A program made the position numbers and the translations under genes. A model generated the notes under the pieces. It was not told the DNA's origin and searched no databases. It saw only the letters and a list, made by a program, of their open reading frames with translations. A stretch of DNA of 64,000 nucleotides from positions 88,140,257 to 88,204,256 of the forward strand of contig CM053033.1 in the NCBI GenBank assembly GCA_028564925.1. Reading direction: 5' to 3'. The stretch's first letter is position 1. Each line of letters opens with the position of its first letter. Positions 13,001 to 25,000 of this stretch are shown in pieces. This stretch comes from Lithobates sylvaticus (lineage: Eukaryota; Chordata; Amphibia; Anura; Ranidae).

Positions 13001-16000
13001 AGCAAATTGGATCTGTGCTTCCACTCATACGCGGACGACACTCAACTGTACTTCCGGATCACCGGACAAAAAGACCAATACCAGGAACTAGGAAAATGTC
13101 TCACATTGATAGATGACTGGATGACCACTAGCTCCCTCAAACTAAATGGATCAAAAACAGAATTACTGCTCCTCGACGCAAACTCAAGGAAAAAGACGAA
13201 GACCCCTTGGACACCACCAACCATCTTGGGACAGACCATCCTTCCAAGCAACAAAGCCAAAAGCCTCGGAGTCATCTTTGATTCAGAGATGACAATGGAG
13301 GCACAAATAGGATCCGTAATCAGCGGATCCCACCATCTCCTTCGCATGCTACGCAGACTCCTCCCCTTCATCCCGGAAAAGGAAAAAGCGGTAGTAGTAG
13401 GAACGATCATCAATTCACGGCTCGACTACGCAAACTCACTCTACATAGGATTACCGGATTACCAGATTGCGCGCCTTCAAATTGTCCAAAACACAGCAGC
13501 AAGAATAGTCACTGGAAAGAAACCCTGGGAATCCATCTACCCATCCCTAAGGATGCTCCATTGGCTCAAGGTAAAAGACAGGATCACATTTAAGACCCTC
13601 TGCCTCACCCACAAATGTACACAAGGAAACGCTCCTCAATACCTTTGTGAGAAAATAGAAAAATACATACCGAATCGCAGACTTCGATCAACAAACCAAA
13701 ATCGCCTTCTCATCCCCAAAGCCCGCTACAAATCGAAGGGAGAACGAAGATTCGCAGTACAGGGACCCCGGCTATGGAATGCTCTACCAAACAACATCCG
13801 CATGGAAGAAAACCATCAGGCCTTCAGGAAAAAACTCAAGACCCACCTCTTCTAATACATGGCATCCCAACATGAGCAGTCAAGCGCCTCGAGGCGATTC
13901 AGTTCGCAGTTGCAGCGCTATACAAATCATTCATTCATTCATTCATTCATTCATGTCACCTTTCCCACCTCTGTTGTACTTTTAGTAGCCTATTGGCTTC
14001 TGAGTCATCAACTTGGGGGGGAGGGGTGTTAAAGTATATAGGGAGACACTGGGGGACTTTTTTTGGGGTCCCGTAATTTCTAATGGCAGACCTACATTTA
14101 GCAGCCGAGGCCGGAAACTCTACACACTGCAAGAGTTTAGGTACCTATAGATAACAGGACAATTAGCCATAACATTATGACCACCCACCATAACCCGTTG
14201 AGGAATGGTCTCCACTAGACCTCTGAAGGTATGCTGTGGTATCTGGCACCAAGCCTTCAGTGGTATATCCTGTAAGTTGTGAGGTGGATTGGACTTTTTT
14301 TGTCCAGCACAACCCAAAGATGCTCGATTGGATTGATTGAGATCTGGAGAATTTAGGGGCCAAGTCAACACCTCAAACCCTGTGTTCCTCAAACCATTCT
14401 TGAATTCATCAGACCAGGACACTTTCTTAAAATGCTCCATGGTCCAGTTATGATGCTTACTGTATGTGCCCATTTTTGGCACTTATGGCTGTTGACACGG
14501 GCCAGCATGGGCACCCTGACCAACCTGGGCTGCAAAGCTCCATATGCAGAATACTTTGAGGCACTATGTCTTCTGACACCTGTCTATTACAACCAGCATT
14601 ACCTATTTAAGCAATTTTAGCTATAGTAGCTCTTTTCTTGGAACTTACTTACCACATGCATCAATGAGACTCGACGGCCCATGACACTGTCGCTGTTTTA
14701 CTAGTTTTTCTTTCTTGGATCACTTTTGGTAGGTCTTGACTACTATATAAATAAAATCAGCGCTCCCTATTATCAATCTTAATATCAGTGGTGGCTGGTG
14801 CTCAACATCTCTGGGGGGACGCAAACAAACTGAAAAATAATGAACCCCCCCTTCATCAATTGTAGCCTCACTGTGCCCATCAATTGCAGCCTCACTGTGC
14901 CCATCAAATACAGCCACTGTGCCCATCAAACACAGCCACTGTGCCCATCATATGCAGCCACTGTTCCCATCATATGCAGCCACTTGTGCCCATCAAATGC
15001 AGCCACTTGTGCCTATCATATGCAGCTACTTGTGCCCATCATATGCAGCCACTTGTGCCCATCAAATTCAGCCACTTGTGCCCATCAAATGCAGCCACTT
15101 GTGCCGGTCAAATGAAACCATTTGTGCCCAGTATATGCAGCCACTTGTGCCCAGTATATGCAGCCACTTGTGCCCATCATATGCAGCCACTTGTGCCCAT
15201 CAAATGCAGACACTTGCGCCCATCAAATGCAGCCACTTGTGCCCAGTATATGCAGCAACTTGTGCCTATCAAATGCAGCCACTTGTGCCCTTCAAATGCA
15301 GCCACTTGTGCCCATCATATGCAGCCACTTGTGCCCATCATATGCAGCCATTGTGTCCATCAATTGCAGCCACTTGTGCCCATCAAATTCAGCCACTTGT
15401 GCCCATCATTTGCAGCCACTCGTGCCCATCATTTGCAGCCACTCGTGCCCACCATATGCAGCCACTGTGCCCATCATATGCAGCCACTGTGCCCATCATA
15501 TGCAGCCATTTGTGCCCATCAAATGCAGCCACTTGTGCTCGTCAAATGCAGCCACTTGTGCCCAGTATATGCAGCCATTTGGGGGCAGTGGGGTATACTT
15601 GTAGTAGATTAACTTCTTATGAAACGCAATTTTATTATACTTACTCCTATAATCCAATTATTGTATGGTATATTCCTGTACATGTGCTTTAGTCTTATTT
15701 TGAATGTATATAATCTGTAAACCAGAGCTCTAATTTTAATTATCATACATTTGTCTTTACTTATTAAAAGAAACACATTTTTGACTAAATATGTTATTGT
15801 TCTTCATCGCTGCCTAAAACCCCCCTGGGAAAGATCACATGCACATATTTTCTTATGCAGCCATTTGTGCCCAGTATATGCAGCCACTTGTGCCCATCAT
15901 ATGCAGCCACTTGTGCCCGTCAAATGCAGCCACTTGTGCTGCCCATCATATGCAGCCACTTGTGTCCATCATATGCAGCTATTGTGTCCATAATAAATTG

Positions 16001-19000
16001 CAGCCACTTATGCCCATCATATGCAGCCACTTGTGCCCATCATATGCAGCCACTGTGCCCATCATATGCAGCCACTGTGCCCATCATATGCAGCCACTTT
16101 TGCCCATCAAATGCTGCCACTTGTGCCCGTCAAATGCAGCCACTTCTGCCCGTCAAATGCAGCCACTTCTGCCCAGTATATGCAACCACTGTGCCCACAA
16201 CCCCCGCTCACGGCTCTGACGCCCCCCCTGCTCCCGGCTCTGATGCCCCCCTGTAGCGGCTCTCTGACAGAACCCCCCGCCGGTGGTCACTTACCGCCAG
16301 TCCTGATGTCCGACCTCGTGACTCTTCTGTGCCACATCTACCTAAGTGCCAGGGCATCCAATAGGATGCCCTGGCGCTTTGGCCAATTGGGAAACAGGTC
16401 CGACGACCTGCCTCCCTGATTGGCAGGGAGGAGGGTTAGTGTGAAAACAGCGAAAATGTATTTGCTATCATCACACAATTGGATGGGATCAGGGCGTACT
16501 CCCTATTTTGAAGCCTATTAGAGCCTCTGGCTCTAATCAGGTGCTTCAACAAGTAACACCCCCTCCCACCATAGGAATCCATGTGTCCGGCATCCTGAAA
16601 GGATGGGGGGTCGGCGCCCGTGCACCCACAATGCACGGGCCGCCCCTGCTTAAAGCGGGAGTTTCGCCATTTTTTTTTTTTAAGTCAGCAGCTACAAATA
16701 CTGCAGCTGCTGACTTTTAAAATAGGGACACTTACCTGTCCAGCGCACCTGCGATGTCGGCACCTGAAGCCGATCTGTCGCTCAGCACTTGGGTGCTGCC
16801 GCCGCCATCTTCGGTATGGGAATCAGAAAGTGAAGCCTTGTGGAATGTTCCTGCTCTGGAGTAGTGAAGACCTTGATGCACAAATCAGCACACTAGGTTA
16901 TAACAGGAGCTGCAAGAACCCTACAATCCCAGTGGGGGAATACCATAAAAATAAAATCAGTGCTCACTATTATCAATTTGATTTGATTTGATTTGATATT
17001 GGATTTGTATTGCGCCGAATGCGCTCCATTAATCTTAATATTCTCTTAAAGTCACAGGCCAAAAATGTCCTTTCAAAGGATTTCTAACTGTCCCAAGTCC
17101 AATGTAGACCAGGCAACTCTAGAGATGTCTCCTCTGATTGTAGATCCTTTGTGGTGTTTCCCTCATGCCAGTGAAAAGTTCTCGGAAGAAAAAAATGCTT
17201 TAAAGTGTAGTATGTCTAATCCAATCAATGTAAAAAATGCGTTTATAGTGTGCTTACATCAAACAAATCTCCACTGAATCCAAATGTGTTCAAATAAATG
17301 TGCCCTTATGCACTTTTGTGAATATTTTTTTTTTAAGTTAGTGAATCAAGCTACGTTGCAGTATTACAGCATTATGTGAATTTATTTCATTTCTCTGAGC
17401 TTCTAAAATAAAGGATTGAGGAGTGGAGGGGAGGAATCCTTCTGGAGGAGAGGTCGAGACACAGAGTGACAGTCACATGGGAATATTATGGAAGGCTCTA
17501 TCTGAGATATATGAGGTTAAGGGTCCTCTACCCCAGATTCGCTCGTCCATGTCTTTATGGACCTTGCTTTGTGCACTGGTGCGCAGTCATGATGGAACAG
17601 GAAGGGGCCTTTCCCAAACTGTTCCCACAAAGTTGGAAGCATGAAATTGTCCAAAATGTATTGGTATGCTGACGCCTTAAGAGTTCCCTTCACTGGAACT
17701 AAGGGGCCAAGCCCAACCCCTGAAAAACAACCCCACACCATAACCCCCCCTCCACCAAATGATTTGGACCAGTGCACAAAGCAAGGTCCATAAAGACATG
17801 GATGAGCACATTTGGGGTGGAGGAACTTGATTGGCCTGCACAGTTCTGATCTCAACCCGATAGAACACCTTTGGGATGAATTAGAGCAGAGACTGTGAGC
17901 CAGGCATTCTCGTCCAACATAAGTGCCTGACCTCACAAATGCGCTTCTGGAATAATGGTCAAACATTCCCATAGACACACTCCTAAACCTTGTAGACAGC
18001 CTTCCTAGAAGAGTTGAACCTGTTTTAGCTGCAAAGGGTGGGCCAACTCAATATTTAACCCTACGGACTAAGACTGGGATGCCATTAAAGTTCATGAGGG
18101 TGTAAAGGCAGGCGTCCCAATACTTTTGACAATATAGTGTATCTATGAACACATTTGGATTCAGTGGAGATTTGTTTGATGTAAGCACAGTATAAATGCA
18201 TTTTTTACATTGATTGGATTAGACATACTACATTAAATAGCATTTTTTTTCTTCCGAGAATTTTTCACTGGCGTGAGGGAAACAAAGCAAGGTCCCTAAA
18301 GACATGGTTGAACTAGTCTGGGGTGGAGGAACTTGACCACCACCCTCACCCTCATATATCTCAGATAGAGCCTTCTATAATATTCCCATGTGATTGTCAT
18401 TCTGTGTCTCAACCTCTCCTCCAGAAAGATTCCTTCCCTCCTCTCCTCAATTCGGTATTTTGGAAGCTCCAAGAAATGAAATAAACCCACATAATACTGT
18501 AATACTGCAACATAGCTTGATTCACCAACTCAAAAAACATATTATTCACAAAAGTGCGTAAGTGTACATATATATGAACACATTTGGATTCACTGGAGAT
18601 TTGTTTGATGTAAGCACACTATCAATGCATTTTTTACATTGATTGGATCAGACATACTACACTATATAGCATTTTTTTTTTCCGAGAATTTTTCACGGGC
18701 ATGAGGCAAACGCCACAAAGGATCTACAATCAGAAGGGACATCACAGCAGTTGCCTGGTCTACATTGGACATGGGAAAGTTAGAAATCTTTTGAAAGGAC
18801 ATTTTTGGACTGTGACTTTAAGAGTATATTAAAGTGGAGGTTCACACAAAAAAGGAACCTCCGCTTTTCGAAAAACCTCCCCCACTCCCGTGTCACATTT
18901 GGCACCTTTCAGGGGGGAGGGGGGTGCAGATACCTGTATAATACAGGTTTTTTGCATCCACTTCCGGGCATAGATAGCCGCAGAGTCTGCAGGTATTTAC

Positions 19001-22000
19001 GCCACTTCCTGCCCCCCCCCCCCCTGTCTGCTGGGAAACACACGGGTCCAAGAGACAGCAGGGACTGTCTGTATTGCGCAGCGCGACTCGCGCATGCGCA
19101 GTAGGGAACCGGGAAGTGAAGCCGCAAGAGCTGCAGTTTTGGAGTTGCTCTGACCCAGCTGTTTAGCCATTATAATTTGGCCCTTGTCAAAATCGCTCAA
19201 ATCCTTACATTTACCCATTTTTCCGATTTCTTTTACAAAGGTTTTTATTAATGTTCAGTCAATCAAACAGAGCCAACAATTGGACAGTTACAATGCAAAG
19301 TAAACATATGCAGACAGGAAAGACATACGTAACCAGGCACAAAGCCTTACAGTATTTATAACAAAAACAATAATAAAAAAGGCTGTATCCAAGCCAAAGT
19401 GTAGGTTTCGGTAAAACAGAAATAGCAGACCACATGTCAGAATGCACAAAAGCATAAACCATAAAGTATGAAGTGGGAGAGGGACCTCAATACCACGTTC
19501 ACTGAAGATCAAAAAAACAGAATCCTCTTTTTTGCGCATAAGTCCTCCTTATGTAGCAAATACCAAGAAATCACCTACAAAGTACTGGCGCGTTGGTACA
19601 GGACCCCCTCGGTGTTAGCGTCCATATTCCCGGGACATAGTCCCTTATGTTGGAGATGTGGCACACAGAATGGCACAACACTACGAATTTTCTGGGAATG
19701 CGCAGTTCTGACGCCCTTTTGGAGAAAGGTATTAGGAATTATCCACAAACTTAAGCCCCATACACACGCGCGGACAATCCGTGGACCATGTCCGTCATAC
19801 TTTGTCTGATATAGATCTGCAAGACAACCCAGCGGCAATAATGCTGAACCTGACTCCAATGTCTAGCAGGCGCTATCGTAAATCTCTATTGAAACACCTC
19901 CTGAATGCAGCCAGGGCGTGTATCCCCAGTATGTGGAAGCAGCGGTCCCCTCCGACAGTAATACAGTGGTTTGCTAGGATTAGCGACATTCAGCGTATGA
20001 AACGCCTTACGGCAGCCTTGGGGGAAAGGGAGGAAGAACACAACACGCGTTGGACACATTGGGATCTGTTTCAGTATTCAGACAGCTACAAGTCCTACAC
20101 TTAACCAGGCAGTCCTTGGGGTCATGGGTCGTCGGCCTCGCCAGAGCATCACTCACACCTCCCCTCCCTCTTCTTTCCCCATTCTTACTCTTCTTTATCG
20201 CTATCCTTTCCTTTCTCCAGCGACACCAATGGTGTTACCCACCCCTTCTTCCCATAAATAAGAAAACCCTCTGGAATGCGGTACCCCATTTTGGCACCAC
20301 TCCCATATCCCTAGGAGTGAGTCCCATATCTTAAACGAAAGACGACGTTGGGACCCAGTTTATTGAAATGGGCTACCTTAATATCTGACCAATAGGGATA
20401 AGCTAGTCTTGCCCCCCAGAGAGTCTCCCTCCACCCGGTTGGTCATACTAAATATGTAGCACAGGTCTATTGGTACCGGTTTACATTGATACTTCCCCCC
20501 CAGACAGAAGGTCGCCCATACTGTCCTGGTCTAACTGTTAGATAATTATGGTTGAAATCTTTTAACCACAACTTTTTGCTATACCGGTATGTTTTGACAG
20601 ATCTTAGATCTTTATCTCATCAATATACATAGACTTGTGTGAGTTCTCATGAATAACCAATAACAGACACAGATGATTGTCATGTTGTTTTACTTGTATA
20701 CTTTTTCAGCATTCTTTAAATAAAGATTAAAAAAAAAACATAAAGTATAAGACCAAAGGCTTGTCCTATTGTCCATTTTTATGCTTTCAATACATTGACT
20801 TCAGGTACAACATATTCACTTTCTGCCTGATATGTCTTACACATTTTCAGGTGCCACTGTAACAAGATAATCAATGTTATTCAGTTTACCTGTCAATGGT
20901 AATAATGCTATAGCTGATCGTCGTATATACCATCTCATTTCTACAGCTAACTTTTGCCTACATTCATATCTCTGTTTTTCACAGTGCCCCAGTGGACAAC
21001 AGTACAGCAGCATCTTTTCCTACCACTAACACTGATGCAGCAGCAACTTTTATTACCACTGACACATATAAAGCAGCATTTTTGGCTCACACTGACGAAG
21101 CAGCCTTTTTTCCTGTCAGGGCCACCACCGGCATAGTAGACGGTTTTCCTCACTAATATCGGGGCATTTCTTTGCTCACCACCATTAGCCTCATGTTTTG
21201 CACCGCTGTTAAACTCTTCAATTAACTGGAGTTTACCAAACCCATTTGAATTTTTTTAGCCTTCATATCTTGGTGCCTATTATTTAAAATCAGTTTCTTT
21301 TAGCTTTCTACCTTACATGTCTGCTTCTTGTTACAAAAGTGTATGACCAATTGTTTGAGGAGGTGTTAGAAAATGTAATTTTGTGGTGTGTCTACAAAAG
21401 AGGTGTTCCTTTTTTTTGTCAGTCTGGTTATAAATGGGCATGGTCAATATGGTGACCCCGGAATCCATTGTGAAATTCTGGTCGCCTTAGACTAAAAGGG
21501 AAGAGAGAATGTGGTCTTGTGAGGAGCTGTGATCACATTTAGGGTGGATCTGGAAGCCATTGGGTGAAATGAATGGAGAGGCCAGATTGAAAAGACAATG
21601 TCTTGATAAAATATAATAAAAACATTAACAGCCTAAAACCACACGTGTCAAACGCAAGGTCCATGGGCCGAATCCTGCCCACCAGGCCATTTTATGTGGC
21701 TTTTGCATTCTCCTATAGTCCCCTCATCTCTGCTCCACCTTGTCTCAACAGTCAGCAGCAGAGAGGAGGATAGATTTCCTCTACCAGATTCTGCGCATCT
21801 CCATTCAGCTACAGAGAGGCTTGTCTTTGCCCCCCCCCCAACTCAGCAGTCAGCAGCAGAGGAGGAGGACAGAACTCCAGATCCTGTTCCTCTCTGTGCA
21901 GTTGCAGCACCCCCTTGTCTCCGCCTTCCCTGGTCTCAGCATTCAGCAGACTCTGGCAGCTTATTCCAGTCCTCCTCTGGTTCTTCTCCTGACCCTGTTT

Positions 22001-25000
22001 TTTTTTGCTTTCCAGCAGCAGCACAAGTTAGGGGGTGCACTGTGATGTAAGGGGGGCTCTTGACATCTGATGTAAGGGGGGTGGGGTGCTCTGGACATTT
22101 GCTTATAATTATCATGAAAAATAAAACAAGTCTATGACAGCTGAAAAGGAGGGTCACACAATGCTGATATGATCAACAAATAACTTTATTGGAGACTGCT
22201 CAGTCAGAACACCATGGCAGAACCATATTGTATCTGAGCAGTCTCTAATAACGTTTCTTGTGGGTGATACCATTACCAGCGGTGTGCTACCCTCCTTTTC
22301 AGATGTGCATCATCTGCTGCAAGAGCGTGAGTCGGTTCTGTGCCAGTCTGCACATGCCCTTCACAGCTTAAAGTGGTAGTAAAGCTTCTTGAGAAACCTG
22401 TAAGGTAATATCATAATGTGCTAGTATGCATCACATACTAGCACATTATGAAATACCTTAAAACGAAGTCCTTTGAGTGGCACAGGTATGCTGTTCCTTC
22501 AGAGCGCATGCGCTGGTGACATCACTGGCTGCTGCTCGCTGGAATATCTCCTAAATGGTGCACGTTTAGGAGATATTCTTTTTATCTACAGGTAAGCTTT
22601 ATTAAAAGCTTACCTGTAGATTAACATAATCAAACGAGTTTACTACCACTTTAAGTCTTAAAGTGTTAGTAAACTGCTGTGTGGATTTTTTTTTGGAACC
22701 GGCAAGGTAAAGCCATAATGTGCTAGTGTGCATCACATACTAGCACATTATGTGAAACTTACCTTAGAACGAAGCCTTCCAGTGATGAGCTGTCACCGCT
22801 GACAAGGCTTCCATCTTCACTTGGTCTTCCTTCTTGATTCGCTGACTCTGACTGTTTGACTGTCCCGAGCCGCGATGACGTCCCCCCCCCTCGCGAATGC
22901 ACGTGGGAGCCGCTGGTTACATCACAGGACTCTGAAGGAACGGCCCCGGACATTCCCCTTTAGGATCTTCTGGTAGAGCTCAGAATTCATGGTTACATAA
23001 ATTATGTTAAACCACCTGACTGCACCTATCTACTCTTAGTGAACATGGGAAAATTAAAAAAAACTTTCTGCAGTGATGTCCCCCTGATCACATAGTATAT
23101 TTTGGAGCAAGTGAATAAGCATCAATTGACAAGCATATTTAGAAAAGAAATTAAGGTACATCTCTCACGCATTCCACCCCTGAAGAAGCAAGCTCTGTCT
23201 CGCAAAATGCTTTGGGTCTCCTAGATGCTTGTGTGTTATTTTACTGTTATTTTATATATGTACTAACTATCCTGTACCTTTTTTTGGCTTGGCATTTAAT
23301 TTATGCTATTCATGCTTGTATGATGCTTTTTGATAGGGGTGCAACGGATCGTCGCCGATCCGTGATCCGAACGGGTCACCCCGTTCGGATCGGCACACCC
23401 CGCGATCCGCAGAGCGCTCCGCGGCCTCGGCCTTAGGAAAGGCCGCGGCTTCGGCCTAGCTCCGGAGCGGCGGCGGCCATCTTGGTACACCCGGCGGCCT
23501 TAGGAAAGGCCGCGGCTTCGGCCTAGCTCCGGAGCGGCGGCCATCTTGGTACACCTGGCCACTGTTTACAATGTGATCGCTCCGTCAAATGGCAGAGCGA
23601 TCACTTGTAAACAAAGTCTGCATTACCCAGCCAATACCCTGCATTACCCTGCATATACCCTGCATATACCCTGCATATACTCTGCATATACTCTGCATTA
23701 CCCAGCATATACTCTGCATTACCCAGCATATACTCTGCGATACTCTGCATTACCCAGCATATACTCTGCGATACTCTGCATTACCCAGCCAATACTCTGC
23801 GATACTCTGCATTACCCAGCCGATACTCTGCGAATTTAGGGTGCCCACGTGTCCCGGATTGCCCGGGATTGTCCCGGATTTAAGTTTAATGTCCCGTGTC
23901 CCGGGACAGTGTCCCGGAATGAAAAAAAAAACACAGTGACTGAGTGACTGACCACCAGACTTCCGCCCGTCCGCCGCCGGCCGCCACCGCTAATTAACAT
24001 TACATCTTAGTCTGACAGACTCTCTCTGATACAGTCCGGTTGCTAGGCTAGCGGCCGCCCAGCGTCTAGTAACCAGTGACGTCAGCTCGCCTCAGCTGAA
24101 GCCTCAGGTTCGGGCTGACAGTCACATGGGCAGTTCCCGAAGTCAGTGTGTGGGGCGGGCAGTGTACCCGCCCGCAGCCCCGCACCCTACGACCAGCGTG
24201 CGCGCCCCCAGGGAGATCAGCTGCCACCGCCAGCCAGCACAGACTGAGTGACGCCAGTCACCAGAGAGAGACACGAGCTGAGCAGCCAGCCAAGCCAGCC
24301 TGAGCCTCGTCCAAGCCCTCCTCCAGGCTCCACGAGATCCGCACATTTGCAAAGCACCTGCAGTCAATTTCGGAGGAAGACAGCAGAAGACATTGACCAA
24401 CTTCCAGGACAGGTAGGTTGGTGTACTGTCCCCCCTCCATTCTGCTGCTGTCCTGTCCCCCTCTGTTCTGCTGTCCCCCTCCGTGTCCCCCCTCCGTTCT
24501 GCTGTCCCCCTCTGTTCTTCCGCCGTGTCCCCCTCCGTTCTTCCGCCACGTCCCCCTCCGTTCTTCCGCCACGTCCCCCTCCGTTCTTCCGCCACGTCCC
24601 CCTCTGTTCTGCTGTCCCCCTCCATTCTCGTTCTTCTGCCATGTCCCCCTCTGTTCTTCCTCCGTGTCCCCCCCCTCCGTTCTGCTTTCCCCCTCTGTTC
24701 TTCCACCGTGTCCCCCTCCGTTCTTCCGCCGTGTTCCCCTCCGTCCTTCCGCCGTGTCCCCCTCCGTTTTTCCTCCGTGTCCCCCTCTGTTCTGCTGTCC
24801 CCCTCCATTCTTCCGCCGTGTCCCCCTCCGTTCATACCACCTGTCTAAACTGGTTACCACTGTTTGCTTTTTTCCCTGCAAAAATTGGCAAAAAAAAGTA
24901 TCAAAAAACATCTTTTTTGGGCGGGTGCGGGGGTTGTCCCTGAATGGCAGTTTGGAAATGTGGTCACCCTATCTGCGATACTCTGCATTACCCAGCTGAT

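Larger units (their letters stand above)
8363..13954 (+). mobile_element. L2/CR1-type LINE, apparently full length
   Basis: Order: tandem monomers (8363-10383), a 480-bp unique 5' leader, one long ORF, a short 3' UTR with a hairpin (GCGCCTCGAGGCG), the end motif GCAGCGCTATACAAATC, and an ATTC tetranucleotide tail at 13928-13954. The CGCTATACAAAT end and short-unit tail are typical of L2/CR1-group LINEs. The open ORF and near-identical monomers point to a recent insertion. I could not identify a convincing target duplication. Confidence 0.8.
14786..16648. mobile_element. hAT-like non-autonomous element with an expanded minisatellite
   Basis: Imperfect terminal inverted repeats CAGTGGTGGCTGGTGC and GCACGGGCCGCCCCTG. 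CTTAATAT precedes the left end and CTTAA follows the right end, where a TTAA element abuts. Most of the body is the 22-23-bp tandem repeat described separately. Non-coding despite long open frames. Confidence 0.6.

Noticed and set aside
14840-16419. Cys/His/Met/Gln-rich repeat protein, like a zinc-finger array
   Set aside because: All three + frames look alike because of a 22/23-bp minisatellite; finger spacing is absent.
24143-24999. Long Pro/Ser (+) and Gly/Arg/Glu (-) open frames
   Set aside because: Composition artefact of the CCTCCGTTCTTCCGCC minisatellite inside a transposon.
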